Shown here: in pieces, positions 1 to 8,129 of the stretch
How positions within the stretch are numbered: position 1 is the stretch's first letter
Layout of the letters: each line of letters starts with the position of its first letter
Assembly: GCA_964605155.1 (NCBI GenBank)
Contig: CAZSAK010000031.1
Coordinates: forward strand, 1 to 20,809
Source: CAZSAK01 sp964605155
Lineage (GTDB): Bacteria > Pseudomonadota > Gammaproteobacteria > SZUA-140
Direction of reading: 5' to 3'
DNA length: 20,809 bases
The notes under the pieces: generated by a model
What the model was told of the DNA's origin: nothing
The model's database searches: none
The model's input: only the letters and a program-made list of their open reading frames with translations
Made by a program: the position numbers and the translations under genes

Positions 1-1
1 A

Positions 2-637
2 TCGGCCCTGATGCATAAGGAATACACGGATCAAGAGACACGTGACTACATGATGGGCATGCATAACCGGGCCCTTTCCCAGTCAGATGTGCTGACCAGT
101 TTGTTCGATTTGACTGGTAAAAAGCAGCTCATGGATGTGGGTTGTGGTCCGGCGACATTTGCCGTGAAATTCTGCGAGGCCTATCCAGGGCTCAATGCCG
201 TAGGAATGGATCGCGAGCAGAATCTCCAGATCGCCCAGGAGATCGTGAACCAGTACAACATGCAGGACCGTGTCAAACTGGTACCCGGCGACTACAATTC
301 CGACAGCCTGGGGACGGGCAATGACGCCATGTTGTTGTCTTCCATGACCAACCAGGAGTCTCCGGAAAATATTAAGAAGCTGCTGAAAAAGTGCTATGAC
401 TCCATGAACAAGGATGGTGTCATTATGATCCAGGAACAGCTGCTGCACGCGGACAAGAAGGGCCCACCGCTGGCGGCACTGATCGGTGTCAACCAGATCA
501 TCAACACGGATGCCGGTTCGTCGTATTCCACCGTGGAAATGGAGGCCTTCCTGCAGGAGATCGGTTTCGTCGATGTGAAATCCGAACAGATGGAACCTCC
601 AAGTCCCTTCATCATGGTCAGCGGCTGGAAACGCTGA
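2..637 (+). CDS. SAM-dependent O-methyltransferase, C-terminal part (5' end outside window)
   Basis: Transfers a methyl group from S-adenosylmethionine to an unidentified acceptor. The frame is open from base 2 with no stop before the edge, and the ATG at 11 is only the first Met in view, so I treat the gene as cut at its 5' end. Counting from that Met, motif I (MDVGCGPATF) is at residues 41-50 and the acidic ribose-binding residue is D67 in GMDRE. The end of the domain (FIMVSGWKR) resembles O-methyltransferases of the acetylserotonin/hydroxyneurosporene type. These usually carry an N-terminal dimerisation domain of about 100 residues, which would lie upstream. The gene looks more G/C-rich than the genes from 974 onward and is followed by a terminator, so it probably belongs to a different transcription unit. 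Fold assignment is firm; the substrate is unknown. Confidence 0.85.
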   Translation, partial: SALMHKEYTDQETRDYMMGMHNRALSQSDVLTSLFDLTGKKQLMDVGCGPATFAVKFCEAYPGLNAVGMDREQNLQIAQEIVNQYNMQDRVKLVPGDYNSDSLGTGNDAMLLSSMTNQESPENIKKLLKKCYDSMNKDGVIMIQEQLLHADKKGPPLAALIGVNQIINTDAGSSYSTVEMEAFLQEIGFVDVKSEQMEPPSPFIMVSGWKR

Positions 638-661
638 TCAGGGATTTCAACCCAGGTTGAG

Positions 662-695
662 AAAAACCGTGCCCCGCAAGGGTCGCGGTTTTTTT
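662..695 (+). terminator. Intrinsic terminator after the O-methyltransferase
   Basis: A hairpin with arms CCGTGCCCC (667-675) and GGGTCGCGG (680-688) around a GCAA loop, with one G-U pair and one mismatch, is followed directly by seven T (689-695). An A-run before the stem (662-666) could pair with the T-run, so it may also work on the opposite strand. It starts 24 bases after the stop codon at 637. Confidence 0.85.
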
Positions 696-768
696 CGGCA
701 AGGTGTTTCACTCTCTGATCTGATCTCGTCGTTGAGAATCGCTCGATAAGGATCTAATGTGCCGGGGC

Positions 769-788
769 AACTGGTATCGATGCCAGTT
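769..788. promoter_or_regulatory. 20-bp palindrome, operator-like (lux-box-like spacing)
   Basis: AACTGGTATCGATGCCAGTT is a palindrome over its full length, except for one T-G pair per arm. It fits the loose LuxR-family pattern NNCT-N12-AGNN, but that pattern is permissive. It lies in the 336-bp gap 638-973, which holds no credible gene, only the terminator at 662-695, this palindrome and the -10 element at 931. It could instead be a weak hairpin, since TTTT follows the right arm. Confidence 0.35.
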
Positions 789-930
789 TTCCTGATGATC
801 TGATTAAATATTCAATCGTGTGATGCTGCGCCAGAGTCATCCCGGGGTGTCTCTGGATGTTGAGATTGCACGTTACCCCGTGTATTTATAAGGTTACTTT
901 GCTTTTCTGATTTTCCCGGGATTAGTGAAC

Positions 931-936
931 TATAAT
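931..936 (+). promoter_or_regulatory. Probable -10 element for the 974 sulfotransferase gene
   Basis: A perfect TATAAT lies 37 bases before the ATG at 974. No good -35 element sits at 16-18 bases upstream (the best is TGATTT at 908-913), so the promoter may need an activator or may be fortuitous. The region around it is A/T-rich. Confidence 0.4.
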
Positions 937-973
937 ATCTATTTCAGCTAAACAGAAAACAGAAGCACCAGAG

Positions 974-2560
974 ATGGCAAAAGAAAATATCCTGACACGC
1001 AACAAAAAGAAGAAAGCGCATGAACTCATTGCAAAAGGCCGGCACTCAGACGCACTGGTAATTCTTGAAATGATTTGCAATAAGGACCGGCAGGATGCAG
1101 ATGCCTGGTTAAATCTTGGCACAATCAGGCGTATGCGTAGTGAGTTCACTAAGGCCAGAGAATGTTTTGAACATGTGGTGCGACTTAAGCCTGATTCTGC
1201 CGAGGCCTACATTAATCTGGCCAATATTCTTGGTTCACTGGGGCGTTTTCAAGAATCCATATCAGCCTATCAAAAAGCTCTGGAGATTAAACCTGATGAT
1301 CTGACTGTTCAGGGCTACTTGAATGCCACTTTATCGAGACTGGGAAAGCTTGATGAAGCAATTGCCGGCTATGACCGCATGCTGGTGCTATCTCCGGATA
1401 ACCCCCGGATTATCTCTTCGAAGGTCCATGCTTTAGAAAAAAAAGGCGATAAAAAGCAGGCCTATGAACTGCTCAAGCCATTCATAAAGCTATATTCCGA
1501 TAATCCGGACATCGCAGTCGCATTTGCTGCTGTTTGCAATGAGGTTGGGCGTCATGATGACGCGACCAGGATGCTGGAAACTATTGTCGATAATCCGCAA
1601 ATCGAGTTGCAACAGGACATGGCAAGTGAGGTCCATTTTGCTCTGGGGAAACTCTATGAAGGCGTGGCCAACTATCAAAAGGCGTTTAGTCACTACCTTG
1701 AGGCAAACATGGTCAAAGGTCGAACATTTGATGTTGGAAAATTTACCAGGAATATTGATGCAGTCATCAAAACATTTTCTGCGGAAGCACTGATGAGAGC
1801 GCCCAGTTCAACAATACCAACTGATTCTGCGATCTTCATTATCGGCATGCCGCGCTCCGGCACCAGCCTGGTCGAGCAGATACTTGCCAGTCATCCGGAT
1901 GTTGCAGCCGCCGGTGAACTTTATGATATTTTCAATCTTGCTAAAGAGATCACAAACCTCGTTTATTCGCGTAAACCTTACCCTGTATATCTAGACGACC
2001 TTACGATTGAAATATGTAATAGCATCGCGCAATGTTATCTCGATCGGCTTGATGAGATATCCTCAACAAGCCGGTATGTGACGAACAAGATGCCACAGAA
2101 CTTTCTCATCCTTGGCCTGATTTCCATATTATTTCCACAGGCGCGCATCATTCATTGCCAGCGTGATCCGAGAGATACCTGTATTTCCTGCCTTTTTCAG
2201 AATTTTACCCAGGGTCATGAATATGCCTGTAGCCTGGAGACGCTGGGTGGTTATTATCGGCAATATGAAAAACTCATGGAACATTGGGGAAACGTAATAG
2301 ACAGACCTGTTTTCACCATCAAATATGAAGAGCTCGTTACTGACCAGGAAAACCAGACGAGACGATTACTGGAATTCCTTGATCTGCCATGGAATGAGGC
2401 CTGTTTGGATTTCTATACCAATGAACGCGTGGTTCCTACTGCCAGCTATGATCAGGTCCGCCAACCGATATACGACAAATCCGTAGGGCGCTGGAAACAT
2501 TATGCACCGTTTTTACAGCCTTTGTTAAAGGCATTAGGAAATGATGCTGCCAGCGATTGA
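974..2560 (+). CDS. TPR-containing sulfotransferase, subtype A (copy 1)
   Basis: Predicted cytoplasmic sulfotransferase that moves a sulfuryl group from PAPS to an unknown acceptor. The protein has 528 residues. A lysine-rich N-terminus (ILTRNKKKKA, residues 6-15) precedes TPR units of about 34 residues, clearest from roughly 43 to 144, with a degenerate helical repeat region to about 270. The sulfotransferase domain follows. Its 5'-phosphosulfate loop is GMPRSGTSLV (291-300), a Glu lies in AAGEL (312-316), and the 3'-phosphate-binding segment is HCQRDPRDTCISC (394-406) with R397 and S405. A closing motif SYDQVRQPIY (491-500) and SVGRWKHY (503-510) matches the TPR-sulfotransferase family. There is no signal peptide. 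It is the same subtype as the gene at 8130-9701: an ungapped hand count gives about 63% identity over residues 1-290 and 80% over 291-520. The gene stands alone on its strand. Acceptor (glycan, lipid or protein) unknown. Confidence 0.92.
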   Translation: MAKENILTRNKKKKAHELIAKGRHSDALVILEMICNKDRQDADAWLNLGTIRRMRSEFTKARECFEHVVRLKPDSAEAYINLANILGSLGRFQESISAYQKALEIKPDDLTVQGYLNATLSRLGKLDEAIAGYDRMLVLSPDNPRIISSKVHALEKKGDKKQAYELLKPFIKLYSDNPDIAVAFAAVCNEVGRHDDATRMLETIVDNPQIELQQDMASEVHFALGKLYEGVANYQKAFSHYLEANMVKGRTFDVGKFTRNIDAVIKTFSAEALMRAPSSTIPTDSAIFIIGMPRSGTSLVEQILASHPDVAAAGELYDIFNLAKEITNLVYSRKPYPVYLDDLTIEICNSIAQCYLDRLDEISSTSRYVTNKMPQNFLILGLISILFPQARIIHCQRDPRDTCISCLFQNFTQGHEYACSLETLGGYYRQYEKLMEHWGNVIDRPVFTIKYEELVTDQENQTRRLLEFLDLPWNEACLDFYTNERVVPTASYDQVRQPIYDKSVGRWKHYAPFLQPLLKALGNDAASD

Positions 2561-2564
2561 GCAT

Positions 2565-2645
2565 TTAAATCACTTTCACGATGTATTCCTTGCCCTTGAT
2601 GGATACGTCAATGAGAAGCCAGATGTTGGCGAGGGTAGAGATGCC
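2565..2645 (-). pseudogene. Possible 3' remnant of an unidentified gene
   Basis: On the minus strand a 26-codon frame without any start codon reads GISTLANIWLLIDVSIKGKE followed by YIVKVI and a TAA stop. It looks protein-like, with a hydrophobic stretch and then a Lys-rich tail. It ends 4 bases from the stop of the facing sulfotransferase gene. A second start-less frame ends at 2651 on the same strand (2651-2740, with PDSPDVLNATDAYIQLNTN near its end). These could be decayed pieces of a lost gene between the two sulfotransferase genes, or chance. I do not recognise the family. Confidence 0.2.
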
Positions 2646-2717
2646 TCAGACTAGTTAGTATTTAACTGAATGTAAGCATCCGTTGCATTCAATACATCTG
2701 GACTGTCAGGAGTCTGA
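2646..2717. repeat. Nested inverted repeats in the intergenic region
   Basis: Outer arms TCAGACT (2646-2652) and AGTCTGA (2711-2717) enclose two smaller inverted repeats: AGTTA (2653-2657) with TAACT (2663-2667), and TGAATG (2667-2672) with CATTCA (2686-2691). A transcript could fold into a branched structure. The region lies between two convergent sulfotransferase genes, so it might help 3'-end formation, but there is no T-run typical of an intrinsic terminator. It may also be the footprint of a small element. Confidence 0.3.
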
Positions 2718-2804
2718 ATACCAATAACTGTGACGGGTACTTACATGGGATATGAAATCGTATTCGACTTGCTGGAGTTGTACCATCGCAGGCGCTCACT
2801 GGTT

Positions 2805-4592
2805 CTATTCAATCCGTGGATCAAGCAGGCTGCTTTTTAAAGGTTCCAGATACCGCTCATAGTGCTTCCAGCGACCAATGGAGCGGGTGTATATGGGCTG
2901 GCGTACCTGGTTATAGCTCAGAGTATTGATGACACGTTTGTTCTCATGGAAACGTAAACAGGCCTCATCCCAGTTTAAATTCAAGAAACCGAGCATAAGG
3001 CGTGTCACGTCCTCGTAATCAGCGATCAGCGCTTCATAAGAGATATTCAAGATCGGTATATCCAAAACATCGTGCCAGTGTTGCATCAGACGGTGATAGT
3101 CTTTGTAATAATGACCGAGATCTTCCAGACGATGAGCGTAGTCATGGACAGACTGGAAGTCACTGAAATAACATGACAGGCAGGTATCCAGAGGGTCTCG
3201 TATGCAATGTATGATGCGTGCCCGTGGAAACAGGACGGATATGAAGCCGAGGTGGAGAAAATCACCGGGCATTTTGTTGATCACGTAGCGCTCATCGTTT
3301 GAGATCTGCTGGAGATGATCGAGATAGGTTTGAGCGAGTTGATCGCAGGTACCCTGCGTCATATCAACAAGACAGTCAGGATAGGGACTGAGTGACTCGA
3401 TCATCCCGGAGAGGTCGGCGATGGCGAGGCGGATATCTTCCAGTTCACCCGCGCCATAAACCCCGGAATGGCTGGCGAGAATCTGCTCCACAAGCGTGGT
3501 TCCGGATCGCGGCATCCCCACGATGAAAACAGGACGCTCGGAATCATTGGAGCCGTGTGGAAGGTTTTTCATGAAGCTGGCGGTATACGTTTCAATCAGC
3601 TTGTCCACAGTTGCTGAAAAGGCATCACAATCGAATACTTTATGTTTTAACATGTTGGCAGTTTCATATTGTTCAAAGGCCCGGTCGTATTTTTCTTCGG
3701 CATCATACAGATCACCCAGCTTGAAATGTAACGTAGCCCGTTCGTCATCGTTGATCTTTTCCGTATCTCCGGACAGTACGTGCCTGAGCATCTCAATCGC
3801 TTCACTGCGATGTCCGGTCTGTCGGCAAATGGAAGCAAAGAGTCTGGCGATTTTGATGTCTTCCTTGCCCCGGTCAATCAGTGGTTTGATAATGTCATAG
3901 GCCTTGTCAGGCTGACCTTGTCTTTCAAGTATCCTGGCCTTGATGACGGGGATATCAACTTGTCCGGGGTGCTGATACTCCAGTCGTTGATAGTAGCGCA
4001 TGGCATCCGCATATTTACCCTGAGATAATTTCATGTTAGCCAGGTTTTTAAGTGCACCAGGCAGAGCAGGGTTGATTGACAGCGCTTTTTTAAAACTGAT
4101 TTCGGCATCATGATCCCTTCCCAACTGGTACAGCATAGAGCCCATGTTGATATGGGCCCGGGCATAGTCGGGCTTGATCTCCAGTGCACGAGAGTAACAA
4201 TCCATCGCCTCGTCGTGTTTGTTGCGGGCCTGTAGTATGTTGCCCAGATTGTTGATGGCTTGTGGCCAGTCTGGATTCAGACGTACAGTTTTCCTGTAAC
4301 TCGCCTCGGCTTCATCCAGCTGTCCAAGATCAAGCAATGCCTTGCCCAGGTTATAATGGGCTTCCCAATAATCTGGGCGTAAAGAGATGGCTTTTTGATT
4401 GCACTCTACTGTCTGATGCAGTTTTCCGAGTCGGGCATTGGTCTTGCCGAGCATAACCCAGGCTTCAGCGTCGTCGGGGTCCCGCTTGCAGATCTGTTGA
4501 AAAAGATTCCTGGCCTCGTTGAAACGTTGATTAGTGAACAAGGTCTCGGCCTTTTTTCTTCTTGAGTGGGTATGTGTATTCTGTTTGCCCAT
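2805..4592 (-). CDS. TPR-containing sulfotransferase, subtype B (copy 1)
   Basis: PAPS-dependent sulfotransferase with a long TPR array; 595 residues, predicted cytoplasmic. A basic N-terminus (SRRKKAETLF, 10-19) leads into about five clear TPRs between roughly 43 and 212 (for example HYNLGKALLDLGQLDEAEAS at 79-98), then a further helical region to about 345. The catalytic domain has the PAPS loop GMPRSGTTLV (359-368), AGELED (381-386), INKMPGDFLHLGF (438-450), HCIRDPLDTCLSC (462-474) with R465 and S473, and the closing SYNQVRQPIYTRSIGRWKHY (559-578). It is convergent with the subtype A gene at 974-2560 and divergent from the methyltransferase at 4829, with a 236-bp shared upstream region. 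No strong ribosome binding site precedes the ATG; the basic motif right after it matches the paralogues and supports this start. Acceptor unknown. Confidence 0.92.
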   Translation of the reverse strand: MGKQNTHTHSRRKKAETLFTNQRFNEARNLFQQICKRDPDDAEAWVMLGKTNARLGKLHQTVECNQKAISLRPDYWEAHYNLGKALLDLGQLDEAEASYRKTVRLNPDWPQAINNLGNILQARNKHDEAMDCYSRALEIKPDYARAHINMGSMLYQLGRDHDAEISFKKALSINPALPGALKNLANMKLSQGKYADAMRYYQRLEYQHPGQVDIPVIKARILERQGQPDKAYDIIKPLIDRGKEDIKIARLFASICRQTGHRSEAIEMLRHVLSGDTEKINDDERATLHFKLGDLYDAEEKYDRAFEQYETANMLKHKVFDCDAFSATVDKLIETYTASFMKNLPHGSNDSERPVFIVGMPRSGTTLVEQILASHSGVYGAGELEDIRLAIADLSGMIESLSPYPDCLVDMTQGTCDQLAQTYLDHLQQISNDERYVINKMPGDFLHLGFISVLFPRARIIHCIRDPLDTCLSCYFSDFQSVHDYAHRLEDLGHYYKDYHRLMQHWHDVLDIPILNISYEALIADYEDVTRLMLGFLNLNWDEACLRFHENKRVINTLSYNQVRQPIYTRSIGRWKHYERYLEPLKSSLLDPRIE

Positions 4593-4793
4593 GCCATTTG
4601 TTTTTTCTGTTGATTAAAATAAAGGGCAGTCACGGACGTCTGATTATTGTATATTGGTGGAAGAAACATCCGCTGGATTAACGTCCCGTTGTGTCCCCAT
4701 GTATTTTTTGCTGACTGACTGCATCCGAAGGTGTATTTGCATGGCCAGGTCAATGTCAATCCGGATGAATCAGATTTTCAGTTATCTTATATT

Positions 4794-4822
4794 TTGACAC
4801 AAAATAACCGCGGAATTATATT
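4794..4822 (+). promoter_or_regulatory. Strong sigma-70-type promoter placed at the 4829 start codon
   Basis: A perfect -35 TTGACA (4794-4799), a 17-base spacer and a -10 TATATT (4817-4822) are followed by the ATG at 4829. The expected transcription start, about 7 bases after the -10, falls on or next to that ATG, which suggests a leaderless or near-leaderless mRNA. A second TATATT overlaps at 4823-4828 but would have a 23-base spacer. The rest of the 236-bp divergent region (4593-4828) shows no gene. Confidence 0.6.
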
Positions 4823-4828
4823 TATATT

Positions 4829-6085
4829 ATGTCCGGTCATTACCTTCCCAGAGTTCGCGATCAGTATGAAGATTACCCTTATCCTGAAAGAAGTCCTGAT
4901 GATGAAAGAACCAGGCTGTTGCAGACAAATCTGGATGATTTAGCGAAATTAAATCACTATTGTTTTAACGGTAATCTCTTCAATATCAAAAATATAAATG
5001 TACTGGTAGCAGGTGGTGGGACAGGTGATGCACTCATTTTCCTGGCTGAACAATTGAGAGAGCTTGGTGGTCATGTCACTTATGTAGATATATCCACCAC
5101 ATCTATGAATATTGCTAAAAAAAGGGCTGAAATAAGAGATCTGTCGAATGTTTCATGGATACACGGCTCATTGCTAGAGCTGGATTCAAACATAATCGGG
5201 AAGTTTGACTATATAAATTGTTCAGGGGTTTTACACCATTTAGCAGATCCATCAAAAGGCCTGATTACCTTAAAGTCATTGTTAAAACCACACGGGTGTA
5301 TGGGGATCATGGTATATGCAAAATACGGACGTACTGCGATATACCAGATCCAGGAATTGATGCGATTGATTAACGATGAAGATCTCGATGCAGAATCAAG
5401 GATTACAAATACTGAATTGATTTTGAATGAGCTGCCAGAGACAAACTGGCTTAAAAGATCTGAAGAATTATTTTCAGATCATAGGCGATATGGGGCGATT
5501 GGAATTTATGACTTGTTTTTACATTCTCAAGACAGGGCATATTCCATTCCGGAGTTAAAGGACTGGCTGGAAGAGTGCGGCCTGGAATTCATAGAGTTTG
5601 CGGAGCAAAAAGAAAAGTATGATCCGGCATTTTATCTGAAAAATTCACGAATACTGGAATCGATCCGGAACAAGGGCAGGTGGGGAAAATATGCAATATC
5701 TGAACTTGTTTCAGGCAGCATAATCAAGCATGCTTTTTATTGCGGCTTGAATGCGAACACAACCATGTCTTTATCTGATAATGCGAGATTAGTTTTCAAA
5801 GACATGGGGATGTTGAGAGATATTGTATCCATAATGATCCCCAAACATTATGGACAATCCTACAAGGTTATACGCAACAACAATCTTGTTGTCGAGATCC
5901 CTGTAAACCAGGCAAGTGCAATCTTTTTCCAGAACATTGATCAAAAAAATACCTTCGGAAAAATCAGAAAAAAGATAGAGAAAAAATTACATCTGAACCC
6001 GGAAAAAAGAAAAGCCCTTTTGGTGGAATATTCAGAAATCCTGGATTCCCTGATAAAACACGAAGAGGTGTTCCTGTCCAGGTGA
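4829..6085 (+). CDS. Class I SAM-dependent methyltransferase with YPYP N-terminus
   Basis: Predicted methyltransferase of 418 residues; acceptor unknown. After an N-terminal motif YEDYPYPERSP (residues 13-23) comes the Rossmann core: motif I VLVAGGGTGD (58-67), the acidic residue D87 in TYVDIS, and motif IV-like DYINCSGVLHHLADP (127-141). About 200 residues beyond the core form a further domain I cannot name, with a Lys-rich segment near 370-385. YPYP-type leaders of this kind occur in methyltransferases linked to TPR proteins, from memory of the family. No Met occurs between residue 1 and the core, so the ATG at 4829 is the only credible start even though the promoter leaves almost no leader. 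It is divergent from the sulfotransferase at 2805-4592 and convergent with the one at 6186-7982, and so is a monocistronic insert between two B-type paralogues. It may methylate the same product that they sulfate. Confidence 0.85.
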   Translation: MSGHYLPRVRDQYEDYPYPERSPDDERTRLLQTNLDDLAKLNHYCFNGNLFNIKNINVLVAGGGTGDALIFLAEQLRELGGHVTYVDISTTSMNIAKKRAEIRDLSNVSWIHGSLLELDSNIIGKFDYINCSGVLHHLADPSKGLITLKSLLKPHGCMGIMVYAKYGRTAIYQIQELMRLINDEDLDAESRITNTELILNELPETNWLKRSEELFSDHRRYGAIGIYDLFLHSQDRAYSIPELKDWLEECGLEFIEFAEQKEKYDPAFYLKNSRILESIRNKGRWGKYAISELVSGSIIKHAFYCGLNANTTMSLSDNARLVFKDMGMLRDIVSIMIPKHYGQSYKVIRNNNLVVEIPVNQASAIFFQNIDQKNTFGKIRKKIEKKLHLNPEKRKALLVEYSEILDSLIKHEEVFLSR

Positions 6086-6185
6086 GGATTTTATATAACG
6101 ATGAGTTTTGTGACTTCATATTAGCCGCCAGAGCGGTACCTGCGAAAGAAACATTGAGTAATGGTAAAATCAGATACCGGGATAT

Positions 6186-7982
6186 TTACTTGGTTAGATT
6201 CAGTCCTTGCACAAGGCTGCTTTTTAATGGTTCCAGAAAACGCTCATAATGTCTCCAGCGACCGACAGAGCGGGTGTATATAGGCTGGCGTACCTGGTTA
6301 TAGCTCAGGGTGTTGACGACACGTTTATTCTCATAGAAACGTAAACAGGCGTCATCCCATTCCAGGTTGAGAAATTCCAGGATATTGCGTATCACAGCTT
6401 CCTGATCGCTTATAAGTTCACTGTATGAGACATTCAAAATCGGAATATCCAGTACCCGGTACCAGTGCTGCATCAGGCGGTGATAGTCATTGTAGTAGTG
6501 AGCGAGATCTTCCAGGCGATAACTGTATCTATGCGCAGTACCTTTGAATTCACTGAAATAACACGACAGGCAGGTATCAAGGGGGTCACGCATGCAATGA
6601 ATGATATGTGTCCTTGGGAAAAGCAGGGCAATGAAGCCAAGGTGAAGAAAATTACCGGGCATTTTGTCGATCACGTAACGCGCATCGTTTGAAAGCTGCT
6701 GCAGATGATCGAGATAAACCTGTGCTACTTGATCAACAGTTTGCTGTGTCAGATCAGCAAAGCAATCGGGGAATGGCTTTTGAATTTCAATCAACCTGGG
6801 CAGATTGGCGATTGCCAGCCGGATATCCTCCAGTTCGCCTGCGCCATACACATCGGGATGGCTTGCAAGAATCTGCTCTACCAGTGTGGTTCCCGATCGC
6901 GGCATACCAACGATGAAAACAGGACGCTCGGAATCATTGGAGCCGCGTGGCAGATTGCCTGAAATCTGTGTGTCAAACGTTTCAATCAGTTTGTCCACGG
7001 ATGCGGAAAAGGCGTCATTGTTGAACACAACACGCTTTGACTCATTGGCCGCTTTGTAATATTTAAAGGCCTGTTCGTAATTTTTTGCTGCATCGTACAG
7101 CGCCCCGAGCTTGAATTGTATGGAAATGCGATCACTGTAGTTTGTTTTTATATCATCAGTGGCTAGCACACGTTCAAGCAATGCAACGGCTTCATCATAT
7201 CGTTTGACACGTTGGCAAATGTCTGCATAGAGGAGTGCAATTTCTGTATTTTCCTTGCCCTGGTCAACCAGTGGCTTGATAAAGTCATAGGCCTGCTCCA
7301 GTTGGCCCTGCCTTTCAAGTATCCTGGCCTTGATGACGGGAATGTCGACCTGGGCAGGATGGAAACGCGCCAGTTCTTGACCATACTTGAGGGCATTCTC
7401 GAAATTACCCTGAGATAGCTGGGTGGTGGACATATTTTTAAGTGCAACAGGATCTGCGGGATTGACCTTGAGTGCCTGCAAGTAACTGGTTTCAGCCTCT
7501 TGATCCCTGCCCATCTCATGCAGTATCGAGCCCATGTTGACATAGGCCGTAGCATAATTCGGTTTGTTTTCGACAGCGCGACGATAACATTCCAGTGCCT
7601 CGACAGGATTGCCCCGGACCTGGAATAGATTACCCAGATTATTGAGTACTTGTGGCCAGCCCGGGTTCAGGTCCAGGGTTTTTTTGTAACTTACCTCGGC
7701 TTCATCCAGACGTCCGAGATCATGCAACGCCTTGCCCAGGTTGAAATGGGCTTCCCAGAAATCGGGGCGTATGCCGATGGCTCTTTGATTGCACTCGATC
7801 GTCTTGTCCAGATTGCCCAGGTTGGCATGGATGATACCAAGCATTAACCAGGCATCTGCATCCAGGGGATCCAGCTTGCAGATCTGTTGAAAAAGTATCC
7901 TGGCCTTGTCAAACTGCTGTTCATTAAGCAAGGCTTCTGCCTTTTTTCTTTTCGAGCGGGTAAGGATGTTTTTTTTACCCAT
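6186..7982 (-). CDS. TPR-containing sulfotransferase, subtype B (copy 2)
   Basis: Full-length subtype B enzyme of 598 residues, colinear with the 2805-4592 product up to about residue 480. The N-terminal ILTRSKRKKAEALL (6-19) shares the ILTR-x-K-x-KKA signature with subtype A. TPRs run from about 43 to 212; each catalytic motif sits at the same position as in copy 1, with GMPRSGTTLV (359-368) and HCMRDPLDTCLSC (462-474, R465, S473). It ends with SYNQVRQPIYTRSVGRWRHY. A good ribosome binding site (AGGGA, 7 bases from the ATG) supports the start. The gene lies 147 bp downstream of the subtype A gene at 8130-9701 on the same strand, and the two could be co-transcribed. It converges on the methyltransferase at 4829-6085 with a 100-bp gap. 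Sulfation of an unknown acceptor is predicted. Confidence 0.93.
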   Translation of the reverse strand: MGKKNILTRSKRKKAEALLNEQQFDKARILFQQICKLDPLDADAWLMLGIIHANLGNLDKTIECNQRAIGIRPDFWEAHFNLGKALHDLGRLDEAEVSYKKTLDLNPGWPQVLNNLGNLFQVRGNPVEALECYRRAVENKPNYATAYVNMGSILHEMGRDQEAETSYLQALKVNPADPVALKNMSTTQLSQGNFENALKYGQELARFHPAQVDIPVIKARILERQGQLEQAYDFIKPLVDQGKENTEIALLYADICQRVKRYDEAVALLERVLATDDIKTNYSDRISIQFKLGALYDAAKNYEQAFKYYKAANESKRVVFNNDAFSASVDKLIETFDTQISGNLPRGSNDSERPVFIVGMPRSGTTLVEQILASHPDVYGAGELEDIRLAIANLPRLIEIQKPFPDCFADLTQQTVDQVAQVYLDHLQQLSNDARYVIDKMPGNFLHLGFIALLFPRTHIIHCMRDPLDTCLSCYFSEFKGTAHRYSYRLEDLAHYYNDYHRLMQHWYRVLDIPILNVSYSELISDQEAVIRNILEFLNLEWDDACLRFYENKRVVNTLSYNQVRQPIYTRSVGRWRHYERFLEPLKSSLVQGLNLTK

Positions 7983-7989
7983 GCGGTTT

Positions 7990-7994
7990 TCCCT
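7990..7994 (-). promoter_or_regulatory. Ribosome binding site of the 6186-7982 gene
   Basis: On the minus strand AGGGA lies 7 bases upstream of the ATG (7980-7982). It is the clearest Shine-Dalgarno sequence among the sulfotransferase paralogues here and fixes this start. Confidence 0.6.
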
Positions 7995-8129
7995 GGGTTT
8001 TTTTTAATAACATTCCCGGATGATTCTGGTTGTTGCAGGAGTTGGTGTCATCCGAAAACCTCTTGAATCTGCTCAGTCTCATTGGTACCCGTTGATTATT
8101 GATTTCAAGGTCCTGTCACCGGAGGGATG

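Noticed and set aside
2745..2840. 31-codon + strand frame starting MGYEIVFDLLELYHRR
   Set aside because: Runs into the antisense of the 2805-4592 3' end, has no ribosome binding site and no support beyond being open.
3496..3900. 134-codon + strand frame opposite the 2805-4592 gene
   Set aside because: Antisense shadow; the minus-strand frame has the full TPR-sulfotransferase motifs.
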